From: GCA-002708315 sp964460905
GTDB lineage: Bacteria > Bacteroidota > Bacteroidia > Bacteroidales > F082
Direction of reading: 5' to 3'
Length of the DNA stretch: 64,000 bases
Assembly: GCA_964460905.1 (NCBI GenBank)
Contig: CAYWRM010000008.1
Location: forward strand, 1-64,000
Part shown: piece by piece, positions 19,047 through 28,303 of the stretch
How positions within the stretch are numbered: position 1 is the stretch's first letter
Layout: each line of letters begins with the position of its first letter
Position numbers and translations under genes: made by a program
The notes under the pieces: model-generated
The model's input: the letters and a program-made list of their open reading frames with translations, nothing else
What the model was told of the DNA's origin: nothing
Database searches by the model: none

Positions 19047-20903
19047 ATGCAAAATCAAAATAATTTTTTGAGCGCCGTGGAATTGTTCAACGGGCTCAGC
19101 GAAATAGAATTAACTGTGGTCGCTCAGCATATTGAGGAAATGGAATATGCTGCTGGCGATTTTCTTTTTAAAAAAGGTGATCCCAGAAAGAGTATATTTA
19201 TTATCAATGAAGGTATCGTATTGCTTACCGGGCAAGATGTTTATGGGAATGAAACTTCTCTGGTAACCTTCGGTTCGACTGATTTTCTGGGTGAAGGATC
19301 ATTGCTTGATGATGACCTTCACAATACCAGTGCAAGTGCTTTGATCGATTCAAAAGTTTTTAGCCTCGATAAAAAGTTTTTTCAGGAACATGGGGCAATT
19401 ACACTTAAGGTTTTCTCCAATATTGCACGTGTGATATCACGCAGAATGCAGAAAGTAAATACCAAAATCTTACATTCTGATAGACAATATTACTCAGGTA
19501 ATACCCGAACTGAGCACGATTTGCTCGGATACAAGGAAGTTCCTGAAGCAGATTATTATGGTATTCAAACCCTGCGTGCCGTAGAGAATTTTAATATTAC
19601 TGGGGTCTCTTTAAATGCTTTTTCTAATATTATTATTGGGCTATCGATGGTAAAAAAAGCAGCAGCACTGGCTAACTACGACCTTGGAATGATTGAGGAA
19701 TCAGTAAAAGATGCTATTGTACAAGCCTGTGATGAAATTATTTCAGGAAAATTTCACAATCACTTTGTGGTTGATATGATTCAAGGCGGAGCTGGTACAT
19801 CTACCAATATGAATGCTAACGAAGTTATTGCCAATCGGGCTCTGGAAATAATGGGTTATAAAAAAGGAGAATATGAGCACTGTCATCCAAATAATCATGT
19901 CAACCTAAGTCAATCAACCAATGATGCTTATCCCACGGCTGTGAAATTGGCTTTGCTATATAGTAAAGACCCAATCCTGGAAGCATTAGGCCATCTTGTA
20001 AAAGCGTTTAGGAATAAAGGTCTTGAATTTGGCAATGTGATTAAAATGGGGCGAACTCAACTGCAGGATGCCGTTCCTATGACATTGGGACAGGAGTTTG
20101 AAGCCTGGGCAATTACACTTGAGGAAGAGATTTTGCGCATTGAGCAAAATGCTAAATTATTTCTTGAAATCAATATGGGTGCTACAGCCATCGGAACGGG
20201 CATTAATGCTGATCCTGAGTATGGTGGTTTGGTTGTGAGTTATTTGCGTGATATAAGTCAGCTTGATTTGGTATTGGCAGGTAATCTGGTGGAAGCTACT
20301 CAGGACACTGGAGCTTTTATTATGTTTTCATCGGCCATCAAACGGTTGGCAGTAAAATTATCCAAAATTTCCAACGATTTACGTTTGTTATCATCAGGTC
20401 CACGTGCTGGATTTGGTGAAATCAATTTACCTCCCATGCAACCTGGTTCATCCATTATGCCAGGTAAGGTTAATCCAGTGATCCCGGAAGTAGTGAGCCA
20501 AATTGCTTTCAAAGTGATTGGCAACGACCTTACTGTAACGTTGGCCTCAGAAGCAGGACAGCTAGAACTCAATGTTATGGAGCCGGTTATCGTTCAAAGT
20601 TTGTTTGAAAATATCGGTATGCTGACGGCAGGAATGAAAACCTTGCAGGTGAAATGTATTGAAGGTATTACTGCCAATGAGGATGTTTGTCGCGGTTATG
20701 TAGCCAACAGCATAGGAATTGTTACGGCATTAAATCCAGTGTTGGGTTACGAAAAATGCTCTAATCTCGCCAAGGTTGCTCTAAGAGATAACCGAAGTGT
20801 ATACGATTTAGTACTTGAAAACAATTACATGACGCGGGAAGAGTTAGACGAAATATTGAAACCGGAGAACATGCTTCAATCAAATAAATTAAGTAAGAAC
20901 TAA
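19047..20903 (+). CDS. aspA: Aspartate ammonia-lyase with N-terminal cyclic-nucleotide-binding-like domain
   Basis: The 618-residue fusion has a CRP/FNR-type cNMP-binding-like beta-roll in residues 5-135 (GDFLFKKGDPRKSIFIINEG, then DFLGEGSLLDDD in place of the usual phosphate-binding cassette). Residues 155-615 form a complete aspartase/fumarase-superfamily enzyme. Its hallmarks are GGAGTSTNMNANEVIANRA, HPNNHVNLSQSTND and the signature GSSIMPGKVNPV near 466-477. The enzyme converts L-aspartate to fumarate and ammonia. Key aspartase motifs rather than fumarase ones support the assignment. The added domain suggests control by a small ligand, but an Arg for cAMP phosphate is not obvious. Codon use looks slightly more GC-rich than neighbours. 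Confidence 0.92.
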   Translation: MQNQNNFLSAVELFNGLSEIELTVVAQHIEEMEYAAGDFLFKKGDPRKSIFIINEGIVLLTGQDVYGNETSLVTFGSTDFLGEGSLLDDDLHNTSASALIDSKVFSLDKKFFQEHGAITLKVFSNIARVISRRMQKVNTKILHSDRQYYSGNTRTEHDLLGYKEVPEADYYGIQTLRAVENFNITGVSLNAFSNIIIGLSMVKKAAALANYDLGMIEESVKDAIVQACDEIISGKFHNHFVVDMIQGGAGTSTNMNANEVIANRALEIMGYKKGEYEHCHPNNHVNLSQSTNDAYPTAVKLALLYSKDPILEALGHLVKAFRNKGLEFGNVIKMGRTQLQDAVPMTLGQEFEAWAITLEEEILRIEQNAKLFLEINMGATAIGTGINADPEYGGLVVSYLRDISQLDLVLAGNLVEATQDTGAFIMFSSAIKRLAVKLSKISNDLRLLSSGPRAGFGEINLPPMQPGSSIMPGKVNPVIPEVVSQIAFKVIGNDLTVTLASEAGQLELNVMEPVIVQSLFENIGMLTAGMKTLQVKCIEGITANEDVCRGYVANSIGIVTALNPVLGYEKCSNLAKVALRDNRSVYDLVLENNYMTREELDEILKPENMLQSNKLSKN

Positions 20904-20928
20904 GAAACTGTAAAAAATATAATTGGTA

Positions 20929-21588
20929 TTAATCTATATACTTGGTATGCAATTCTTGTAGCTTTGTATTTCTATCAAGTTTATGAATATGGTTATGAAA
21001 GTAAGTAAGCTTCCTAAATATTGATATTGCATCTGATAATTCCTCACCTGTTAGTTTTCCTATTATAATTTCTGAAACTATATGCATGTCATCAAATGCA
21101 TTCATTATCTCTTCCCTCCCATCTGATGTTAAGGATACTCTTTTTGCTCTTCTATCTTTTTTATCAGGAAATTCACATACTAATTCATTCTTAATAAGCC
21201 GTTTAAGTATCTCGCTGCCACTCGATATTTCAAGTAAATGTTTGTTTATCAACTCCTTCTTAAGCAAACTATCTTCCTTTAGTAATGTTGCTAAAAAACC
21301 AAATTCATCAATAGTATTAATCTTAGCATTTTTAAAAGCCTTTTTTACATAATGTTTACTAAACCTATATAATCCTGTTAATAACGATGAAAACTCTATC
21401 TCAGGATAAGATGTGTAATTTCTAAAATTATTTTTATCAAAATCACTACTTTTATTCTGTTCATTTCCACTTATTACTCTATCTTTCAGGTATATTGAAA
21501 ACTCTTTAATATCAGAATTCCCTACTTCTTTATCATATGATTCAAGGTGTAGAAGTATTTCCTTGAGTATTTCAATATTATCTAGCAT
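20929..21588 (-). CDS. MarR-family transcriptional regulator
   Basis: This 219-residue winged-helix protein has a recognition region around residues 105-165, including SGSEILKRLIKNELV and the wing DKKDRRAKRVSLTSDGREEI, the usual MarR pattern. The N-terminal 60 residues are longer than typical. It is divergent from the 21677 lipoprotein and TonB-receptor genes with an 88-base shared control region, so it probably represses or activates them. The effector is unknown. Confidence 0.85.
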   Translation of the reverse strand: MLDNIEILKEILLHLESYDKEVGNSDIKEFSIYLKDRVISGNEQNKSSDFDKNNFRNYTSYPEIEFSSLLTGLYRFSKHYVKKAFKNAKINTIDEFGFLATLLKEDSLLKKELINKHLLEISSGSEILKRLIKNELVCEFPDKKDRRAKRVSLTSDGREEIMNAFDDMHIVSEIIIGKLTGEELSDAISIFRKLTYFHNHIHKLDRNTKLQELHTKYID

Positions 21589-21642
21589 GTTAAATAATTA
21601 TTAATTTCTTATAATTTTGATGATAATAATATGTTATTGTAA

Positions 21643-21650
21643 TATTTTTG
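21643..21650 (+). promoter_or_regulatory. -7 element in the MarR/lipoprotein divergent region
   Basis: TATTTTTG matches TAnnTTTG and lies 26 bases before the lipoprotein ATG, so a plus-strand promoter is likely. The short gap makes it a natural MarR operator site. Confidence 0.45.
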
Positions 21651-21676
21651 CAAATTAAATACAAAAAAGTAATAAA

Positions 21677-22417
21677 ATGAAATATCTTATTATTTTAGCA
21701 GCAAGTCTTATATCTATTATAGCATTATCTGGGTGTAACAGTTCTGAAAAAACTACCAGCAGTTATAATAAACAATCAATAATAATTGATGTTAATGGCG
21801 ACCAAAACATATCTATAACAAGAGGTTTAAGTTTTGATCATCCCACATTCGTTATATGGATAGAGGATTTAGCGGGAAACTATTTATCTACTATTTATAT
21901 CACTAAATCTTACGCTAGCGGAAGTTACGAGCACGAACTGGTTAATGATTCCTTGTGGTTAAATAGTGAGGGTCCCTCTTATCAGCCTGCTGCACTGCCA
22001 TATTGGACACATAAAAAGGGGCTCATAAATGGAATAAAAATAATACCTACAATTGAAAATCCTTTTATTGATGCCTATACCGGAGCTACTCCTAAGACTA
22101 GCTTTAGCATTCTAAACAACTCATATTCTGAAACTAAAGAATATAGAATGTTACTGGAAATTAATCAATTGGGCGATTGGAATAACTATTGGACTAATAC
22201 TAAATATCAAAAAAGTAATGCCTATAAGCACAGTGCACAACCATCATTGGTTTATTCAGTAGTCATTGATCAGAATAGTTCTGATTTTTATTTAAATCCA
22301 ATAGGTCATGGCGACCCTCTTGGCGCAAATGGAAAGCTAAATACAAATTTATCAACCCTAACCACAGCAAAAGACATACTTAAAGAGATTAGGGTTACAA
22401 TCAAATCAAACAATTAA
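21677..22417 (+). CDS. Lipoprotein, possibly DUF2271-like, paired with TonB receptor
   Basis: A lipobox LSGC with Cys20 follows a 16-residue hydrophobic stretch, so the protein is a predicted lipoprotein of 246 residues. The mature part has FVIWIEDLAGNYLSTIYI and DAYTGATPKTSF. The first resembles the opening strand pattern of DUF2271 proteins; the second resembles a GAT-P motif of FMN-linked exported proteins. It is 7 bases from the TonB-dependent receptor gene, a typical outer-membrane uptake pairing. Family placement is tentative. Confidence 0.6.
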   Translation: MKYLIILAASLISIIALSGCNSSEKTTSSYNKQSIIIDVNGDQNISITRGLSFDHPTFVIWIEDLAGNYLSTIYITKSYASGSYEHELVNDSLWLNSEGPSYQPAALPYWTHKKGLINGIKIIPTIENPFIDAYTGATPKTSFSILNNSYSETKEYRMLLEINQLGDWNNYWTNTKYQKSNAYKHSAQPSLVYSVVIDQNSSDFYLNPIGHGDPLGANGKLNTNLSTLTTAKDILKEIRVTIKSNN

Positions 22418-22424
22418 GTAAATA

Positions 22425-24800
22425 ATGAGACATTATATAATTACAATAGTTATCTTGCTTAATACAGTTCTTTTATTTGCACAAACAGGTGAGGTTCATG
22501 GTAAGATAACAGATATTAACAATAACAAGTCAATTGCTTTTGCTAATGTAGTTGTAGCGGGCACTCAAATTGGTGCAACAAGTGATTTTAACGGAGAGTT
22601 TATAATTACAGGTTTAGAACCTGGATATTTAAAACTTCAAGTATCATTTATTGGTTATAAACCTGTCTTTAGTGATGAAGCACTGGTTAGTAGCAATAAT
22701 ATTCCATTTATCGAAATAAAGCTTGAACCTTCAGAAGAAACTCTTGATGAGGTTATTGTAAAGGCTGATCCATTTGAAAAAGCAATTGAAGCACCTCTGT
22801 CAATGCAGACAATTAGAACAAAGGAAATAGAAAGTAACCCTGGAAGTAATAGAGATATTTCAAGAGTAATTCAATCCTTTCCGGGAGTTGGGTCAACACC
22901 TGCATTCAGAAATGATGTAATAATTAGAGGTGGAGGACCAAGTGAAAACAGGTTTTTCCTTGATGGTATTGAAATTCCAGTTCTTAATCATTTTTCAACA
23001 CAAGGAGCCTCTGGTGGTCCTGTCGGAATTATTAACGCAGATTTCATCCAGTCGGTTGATTTTTACTCAGGTTCTTTTCAAGCAAATAAATATAATGCAT
23101 TAAGTGGTATTCTGGATTTCAAACAAAAGAATGGAAGTAAAGATAAAACAAGTTTTCAGGCAGCCGTTGGAGCGAGTGAAGCTGCACTAACAGTTGAAGG
23201 CCCCATAGGCAAAAAAACAAGCTATATATTCTCGGTTCGAAGGTCATACTTGCAGTTTCTATTTTCCGCTATTGGATTACCATTTCTTCCAACTTTTAAT
23301 GATTACCAGTTTAAGCTTCGTTCAGATATTAATTCTAAAAACAAGCTAACCGTTATTTCTATTGGGTCATTAGATAATCTTCTACTTAATACAGGTATCA
23401 CAAATCCAGACCCTGGACAGGAATATATCTTAAGTCAAATACCAATTAATAATCAATGGAGCTATACTTTTGGAATCGTATATAATAACTACTTTAAAAA
23501 TGGCTATCATACATTTGTAGTAAGTCGTAATATGCTTAATAACAAGTTCTACAAGTATCCCAATAATGATGAAAGCCAACCTAAGAATTTCGACTACAGC
23601 TCAACGGAAGCTGAAAATAAATTCAGATACGAGTTAAACCTAATGAAAAATGGATTTAAATATAACTTTAGCGTTAACTCAGAATATGCAAAGTATTATA
23701 ACTCAACATCACAAGAGTTATTTATTGATGATAGTTTAATTAATCTTAAATATACTACTAATATCGATATTATAAAATATGGTATTTCTGGGCAGGCTTC
23801 AAAGAGCTTTTTAAATAGTAGACTTTTGGTTTCGTTAGGAATTAGATTTGATGGCAATAATTATAATAGCCGAATGTCAAATTTATTTAGTCAGTTTTCA
23901 CCACGATTATCATTATCCTATGCTCTTACTGAAAAAACATCAATAGTTGGTGCATTGGGGAGATACTATCAACAACCAGCATACACAACGTTAGGTTTTA
24001 GAAATAATGATGGTGAACTTATGAATGAGAATGCTGCTAAATATATTGGCGTTAATCAATACTCCCTTGGCTCAGAACATCGTTTCTCGGATAAAATTCT
24101 ACTATCAGTAGAAGGTTTCTACAAGGATTATTTTCAGTATCCATTAGATTTAATTACGGGAGCTAGTTTAGCAAATCAAGGAGCTGATTATAGCAGTGTT
24201 GCTGGAGCTGCCCCGGTTACTTTCACTGGAAAAGGAAGGGCAACAGGTATAGAAGTTCTCAATAGAGTAAACATGGATAAGTTTACAATATTAGCTGCAT
24301 ACACCTATGTTAGGAGTTTGTTTACTGATTTAACCGGTGATTATCTTCCTTCATCATGGGATAGTAAACACCTGTTTACATTCACAGGTTATAGAGATTT
24401 TAAGCATAACTGGCGTATGGGTGCAAAATGGAGATTTGTTGGAGGATTACCTTATACTCCTTACGATTTGGAAACATCTGCAAATGTTGAAGCATGGGAT
24501 GCAAAAGGTCAACCATATCTAAATTTTAACGAATTAAATTCGCTCAGGTTCAAGTCGTTTCATCAACTGGACGTTAGAATTGATAAAAACTTTTTCTTTG
24601 AAAAATGGACACTGATGGTTTATTTGGACATACAGAATCTTTATAATTTCAAAGTAGCAGGTCAGGATTATATTATTAGAGAAAAGAATCCTGATGGTAG
24701 CTATATGACAATAAATGACGGAAAGGATTATGTTCTTAACGCAGTTCCAAATGAATTTGGTACAGTATTACCAACAGTTGGTATAATGATTAAGTTTTAG
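22425..24800 (+). CDS. TonB-dependent outer-membrane receptor
   Basis: The 791 residues comprise a signal peptide (1-20), a CarboxypepD_reg-like beta-sandwich (about 22-105; GKITDINNNKSIAFANVVV), a plug (about 125-235; IQSFPGVGSTPAFRNDVIIR) and a beta-barrel to the C-terminal phenylalanine (GIMIKF). It lacks the length of SusC proteins and has no SusD partner, so a metal or siderophore-like ligand is more likely than a glycan. It is cotranscribed with the preceding lipoprotein and probably controlled by the divergent MarR protein. Confidence 0.93.
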   Translation: MRHYIITIVILLNTVLLFAQTGEVHGKITDINNNKSIAFANVVVAGTQIGATSDFNGEFIITGLEPGYLKLQVSFIGYKPVFSDEALVSSNNIPFIEIKLEPSEETLDEVIVKADPFEKAIEAPLSMQTIRTKEIESNPGSNRDISRVIQSFPGVGSTPAFRNDVIIRGGGPSENRFFLDGIEIPVLNHFSTQGASGGPVGIINADFIQSVDFYSGSFQANKYNALSGILDFKQKNGSKDKTSFQAAVGASEAALTVEGPIGKKTSYIFSVRRSYLQFLFSAIGLPFLPTFNDYQFKLRSDINSKNKLTVISIGSLDNLLLNTGITNPDPGQEYILSQIPINNQWSYTFGIVYNNYFKNGYHTFVVSRNMLNNKFYKYPNNDESQPKNFDYSSTEAENKFRYELNLMKNGFKYNFSVNSEYAKYYNSTSQELFIDDSLINLKYTTNIDIIKYGISGQASKSFLNSRLLVSLGIRFDGNNYNSRMSNLFSQFSPRLSLSYALTEKTSIVGALGRYYQQPAYTTLGFRNNDGELMNENAAKYIGVNQYSLGSEHRFSDKILLSVEGFYKDYFQYPLDLITGASLANQGADYSSVAGAAPVTFTGKGRATGIEVLNRVNMDKFTILAAYTYVRSLFTDLTGDYLPSSWDSKHLFTFTGYRDFKHNWRMGAKWRFVGGLPYTPYDLETSANVEAWDAKGQPYLNFNELNSLRFKSFHQLDVRIDKNFFFEKWTLMVYLDIQNLYNFKVAGQDYIIREKNPDGSYMTINDGKDYVLNAVPNEFGTVLPTVGIMIKF

Positions 24801-24950
24801 TCAGGGTATATCAATAAATACAATTCTTATTAATTTAAACGAATGATAATTACTAATTTGGACAGGAAGTTTTTTTTTAATAAATATCAAGCAATTTTTT
24901 GACCTGAGCATTATAAAAAACTAAGTTTATCCTAGCGCTATTTTCCTTAT

Positions 24951-24987
24951 CTTTTTGCTTAAATGAATGTATTAATTAAGCAAAAAG
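24951..24987 (+). terminator. Inverted repeat between TonB-receptor gene and thrS
   Basis: The 12-base arms CTTTTTGCTTAA and TTAAGCAAAAAG flank a 13-base loop. The U-rich arm reads as a weak terminator in either direction. It lies about 150 bases after the receptor stop. Confidence 0.4.
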
Positions 24988-25013
24988 AAATACAAAATTA
25001 ATTTACTAATTAG

Positions 25014-25043
25014 TTGACAGTTACACGTAATTTTGTACTTTTG
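25014..25043 (+). promoter_or_regulatory. thrS promoter TTG-N19-TACTTTTG
   Basis: TTG at 25014 and TACTTTTG at 25036-25043 are 19 bases apart, matching the Bacteroidota consensus. The same TTG has been read as a start codon in frame with thrS, but this placement makes it promoter DNA and supports the ATG at 25074. Confidence 0.65.
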
Positions 25044-25073
25044 CAGCCAATTTTTTTGAGTGAAAAAAATATA

Positions 25074-27014
25074 ATGATCAAAATTACATTACCCGATAAT
25101 ACAGTTAAACAATATAATGATGGTGTAACAGCTTTCAATATAGCACAAGACATTAGCGAAGGACTTGCCCGGAATGTACTGGCAGCCAAAGTTAATGATG
25201 AAGTTTGGGATGCAACGCGTCCTATTAATAATGATGCCGCAGTTCAGCTGTTAACATGGAGAGATATAGATGGAAAAGCAGCTATGTGGCATTCATCGGC
25301 TCACCTTATGGCAGAGGCTATTGAATTATTATATCCCGGTGTTAAGTTTGGTATTGGACCGGATATTGAAAATGGGTTCTACTACGACATTGATTTTATT
25401 GACTATGATATTTCAGAAAAGGACCTGGGTAAGATAGAAAAGAAAATGCAAGAGCTTGCTCGTGAAAAGCAGCACTTTGTAAGAAAAGAAGTATCAAAGG
25501 AAGAAGCACTTAATTTTTTTAGTCACAAGGGAGATGAGTATAAATTAGAGCTTATTAATGATTTGGAAGATGGAACGATTTCTCTTTACGAAAGTGGTTC
25601 GTTTACTGATTTATGCCGTGGCCCTCACATTCCTAACACCGGTTTTATTAAAGCCATAAAGCTTACAAAAGTTGCCGGTGCCTATTGGCGGGGTGATGAA
25701 ACTAAAAAACAACTTACCAGAATATATGGAATAACTTTTCCTAAGAAAAAGGAATTAGATGAATACCTTGTGCTGCTTGAAGAGGCAAAGAAGCGTGATC
25801 ATCGTTTACTTGGAAAAGAACTTGAATTATTTACTTTTTCAAACAAAGTAGGGCAAGGACTTCCTCTTTGGTTACCAAAAGGTGCAGAACTGAGAGAAAG
25901 ACTAGAACAATACTTAAAAAAGGTTCAGAAAAAAGCAGGTTATAAACCTGTTATAACTCCTCATATTGGTAATGTTAATTTGTATAAAACATCCGGGCAT
26001 TATCAAAAGTATGGTGAGGAATCTTTTAAACCAATTAAGACTCCGGTTGAAGGTGAAGAATTTTTCCTAAAACCAATGAATTGTCCCCATCACTGCGAAA
26101 TTTATAATGCTAAACCGCATTCATACAAAGAATTACCAATTAGATATGCTGAATTTGGAACAGTGTATAGGTATGAGCAAAGTGGTGAATTACATGGTTT
26201 AACAAGAGTTCGTGGTTTTACTCAAGATGATGCTCATATTTTTTGCACACCTGACCAGATAAAGCAAGAGTTTAAAAATGTTATTGATATTATTGACCGT
26301 ATATTTAAAGCTCTTGATTTTAATGATGTTATTATTCAAATATCGCTTAGGGATCCAGATAATCTGGAAAAATATATTGGTAGTGAAGAGAACTGGGAGA
26401 AATCAGAAAATGCAATTATCGAAGTTGCCAAAGAGCGTGAGTTAAATGCAGTAGTTGAATATGGTGAAGCAGCTTTTTATGGTCCTAAGATGGATTTTAT
26501 TGTTAGAGATGCAATTGGACGTAAATGGCAATTAGGAACTATTCAGGTTGATTACAATCTACCTGATCGATTTGACCTTACATACATTGGTGCTGACAAT
26601 GAGAAACATCGACCCGTAATGATTCATCGTGCTCCATTTGGTTCTATGGAAAGGTTTGTTGCGGTACTTATTGAGCACTGTGGAGGAAATTTCCCATTAT
26701 GGTTAAACCCTGAGCAAGTAATTATTCTGCCAATAAGCGAAAAATATAACGATTACGGAAAAAATGTACTAAATTTGCTCGACGAAAATAATATTCGTGG
26801 AACTATTGATACTCGCAGCGAGAAAACAGGAAGAAAAATAAGGGATGCCGAATTACAAAAAATTCCTTTTATGTTTATCGTGGGAGAGAAAGAAGAGACT
26901 GATGGAACAGTATCAGTAAGAAGGCATGGAGAGGGAGATTTAGGAACATTTAGTATAAAAGAAATATCAGATATAATAAATTCGGAAGTTGAGAAATTGA
27001 TGAATATTATATAA
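25074..27014 (+). CDS. thrS: Threonyl-tRNA synthetase
   Basis: It charges tRNA-Thr with threonine. The 646 residues contain a TGS domain (1-62), an editing domain (about 65-225, with HSSAHLMAEAIELLYP), a class II catalytic core with zinc ligand motif MNCPHHCEIY and motif 2 RYEQSGELHGLTRVRGFTQDD, and a C-terminal anticodon-binding domain. The start at 25074 is chosen because 25014 is promoter DNA and MIKITLPD is the conserved N-terminus. It heads the thrS-infC-rpmI-rplT operon. No T-box leader is visible, which is normal for the phylum. Confidence 0.96.
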   Translation: MIKITLPDNTVKQYNDGVTAFNIAQDISEGLARNVLAAKVNDEVWDATRPINNDAAVQLLTWRDIDGKAAMWHSSAHLMAEAIELLYPGVKFGIGPDIENGFYYDIDFIDYDISEKDLGKIEKKMQELAREKQHFVRKEVSKEEALNFFSHKGDEYKLELINDLEDGTISLYESGSFTDLCRGPHIPNTGFIKAIKLTKVAGAYWRGDETKKQLTRIYGITFPKKKELDEYLVLLEEAKKRDHRLLGKELELFTFSNKVGQGLPLWLPKGAELRERLEQYLKKVQKKAGYKPVITPHIGNVNLYKTSGHYQKYGEESFKPIKTPVEGEEFFLKPMNCPHHCEIYNAKPHSYKELPIRYAEFGTVYRYEQSGELHGLTRVRGFTQDDAHIFCTPDQIKQEFKNVIDIIDRIFKALDFNDVIIQISLRDPDNLEKYIGSEENWEKSENAIIEVAKERELNAVVEYGEAAFYGPKMDFIVRDAIGRKWQLGTIQVDYNLPDRFDLTYIGADNEKHRPVMIHRAPFGSMERFVAVLIEHCGGNFPLWLNPEQVIILPISEKYNDYGKNVLNLLDENNIRGTIDTRSEKTGRKIRDAELQKIPFMFIVGEKEETDGTVSVRRHGEGDLGTFSIKEISDIINSEVEKLMNII

Positions 27015-27028
27015 TTATTAACTAATAT

Positions 27029-27034
27029 AGGAGG
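27029..27034 (+). promoter_or_regulatory. Strong Shine-Dalgarno sequence of infC
   Basis: AGGAGG sits 8 bases before the AUA start of infC. Such perfect sites are rare in Bacteroidota, where most genes lack one, so it decides the start. Confidence 0.75.
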
Positions 27035-27042
27035 ATACAACA

Positions 27043-27597
27043 ATAGCACAATATAGAGGTAGAAGAGGATCGCGAAGACCTTTTGTTAAAAAGGAAGATC
27101 CTAACAAGATAAACAAGTACATTACTGCTCCAATTGTTAGATTAGTTGGTGAGAATGTTGAAACCGGAATATTTCAATTAAGAGATGCACTCGCAATAGC
27201 TGTAGAACAAGAACTTGACCTTGTAGAAATATCACCTTCTGCAAACCCTCCGGTTTGTAAAATTATGGATTATAAGAAATTTCTTTATGAACTTAAAAAG
27301 AAACAAAAAGAAATTAAATCCAAATCTGCAAAAGTTGTTGTAAAAGAGATAAGATTAGGCCCGAATACTGACGACCATGACTTTAATTTTAAACTAAAGC
27401 ATGCTATCAAATTTTTGCAGGATGGCGCTAAAGTTAAAGTTGATGTATTTTTCAAAGGACGGTCGATAATTTATAAAGACAAAGGTGAATATATCCTTCT
27501 TAGATTTGCCCAAGAGCTTGAAGAATATGGTAAAGTTGAACGTTTACCAAAGCTCGAAGGTAAAAGAATGATAATGATTATAGCACCAAAAAAATAA
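27043..27597 (+). CDS. infC: Translation initiation factor IF-3 with AUA start codon
   Basis: IF-3 binds the 30S subunit, discriminates against wrong start codons and prevents premature 50S joining. The first ATG in frame (27265) would delete the N-domain. Reading from ATA at 27043 gives a full 184-residue protein starting AQYRGRRGSRRP, then the N-domain GIFQLRDALAIA and C-domain motif RLGPNTDDHDFNFKLKHA. AGGAGG lies 8 bases upstream. IF-3 genes elsewhere (AUU in E. coli) use non-AUG starts for autoregulation, so the rare AUA start here is probably regulatory. The lysine-rich linker is normal. Confidence 0.93.
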   Translation: MAQYRGRRGSRRPFVKKEDPNKINKYITAPIVRLVGENVETGIFQLRDALAIAVEQELDLVEISPSANPPVCKIMDYKKFLYELKKKQKEIKSKSAKVVVKEIRLGPNTDDHDFNFKLKHAIKFLQDGAKVKVDVFFKGRSIIYKDKGEYILLRFAQELEEYGKVERLPKLEGKRMIMIIAPKK

Positions 27598-27630
27598 TAA
27601 TTTCTAATTAATAATAAATAAATTTAAGTA

Positions 27631-27825
27631 ATGCCAAAAATGAAAACTAAATCCAGTGCCAAAAAAAGATTCGTTCTTACAGGCTCTGGTAAAATTAAAA
27701 GAAAGCATGCTTACAAAAGTCACATTCTGACTAAAAAGTCGAAAAAACGTAAACGTAATTTAACTTACATGACCGTTATCGATAAAGCAGATGAGAGAAA
27801 CATCAGAATGTTGATTCGTAGCTAA
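27631..27825 (+). CDS. rpmI: 50S ribosomal protein bL35
   Basis: This 64-residue, very basic protein begins MPKMKTKSSAKKRF and includes KRKHAYKSHILTKKSKKRKRNL, both characteristic of bL35, a late-assembly protein of the large subunit. It is 33 bases after infC in the conserved infC-rpmI-rplT order. Confidence 0.96.
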   Translation: MPKMKTKSSAKKRFVLTGSGKIKRKHAYKSHILTKKSKKRKRNLTYMTVIDKADERNIRMLIRS

Positions 27826-27844
27826 ACCTAATGTTTAACGTTTG

Positions 27845-27879
27845 TCATAGCTTAAAGATCTTGAATAAAGGCGCTATGA
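27845..27879 (+). promoter_or_regulatory. Hairpin in rpmI-rplT leader, possible L20 control element
   Basis: The arms TCATAGC and GCTATGA are 21 bases apart in the 75-base gap before rplT. L20 autoregulates its operon through leader structures in other bacteria; whether this hairpin mimics the L20-binding site is an inference. Confidence 0.35.
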
Positions 27880-27900
27880 TGAAAAAAAAAATTAATTAAA

Positions 27901-28245
27901 ATGCCTAGATCAGTAAACGCCGTTGCCTCAAAAGCGCGCAGAAAAAAGATCATGAAAGAGACCAAAGGACAATTTGGTCGGAGAAAAAATGTTTGGACGG
28001 TTGCCAAAAATGCATACGAAAAAGGGCAAGTATATGCATACCGCGACAGACGAGTAAATAAACGAAACTTCAGAGCATTATGGATACAAAGGATTAATGC
28101 TGCTGCAAGACTTCACGACATGTCATATTCAGTATTTATGGGTAAATTACATGCCAAAAATATTGAGCTAAGCCGAAAAGTACTTGCTGATTTAGCTATG
28201 AATAATCCTGATGCCTTTAAAGCAATTGTTAAGGCTATTAAGTAG
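27901..28245 (+). CDS. rplT: 50S ribosomal protein bL20
   Basis: The 114-residue protein has the family opening MPRSVNAVASKARRKKIMK and the internal YRDRRVNKRNFRALWIQRIN. It binds 23S rRNA early in large-subunit assembly and represses its own operon in studied bacteria. It is the last gene of the operon, with a strong terminator 22 bases after its stop. Confidence 0.97.
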   Translation: MPRSVNAVASKARRKKIMKETKGQFGRRKNVWTVAKNAYEKGQVYAYRDRRVNKRNFRALWIQRINAAARLHDMSYSVFMGKLHAKNIELSRKVLADLAMNNPDAFKAIVKAIK

Positions 28246-28267
28246 TGTACCAGTTGAAATTATAAAT

Positions 28268-28302
28268 AACTCCGGTCTGGAAACAGGTCGGAGTTTTTTT
28301 TT
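28268..28302 (+). terminator. Intrinsic terminator after rplT
   Basis: The stem AACTCCGGTCTG faces CAGGTCGGAGTT across a GAAA tetraloop and is followed by a run of T. The U-run reaches the stop of the convergent regulator gene. Confidence 0.9.
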
Positions 28303-28303
28303 G

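Noticed and set aside
25014..25073. TTG as an earlier thrS start
   Set aside because: The segment is a textbook promoter and the added residues are not conserved; the start is at 25074.
24801..25073. T-box riboswitch before thrS
   Set aside because: No T-box motif or specifier structure is visible, and the phylum normally lacks T-box thrS control.
26753..27049. Antisense frame over the thrS-infC junction
   Set aside because: It is a shadow of two well-supported genes and has no homologous features.
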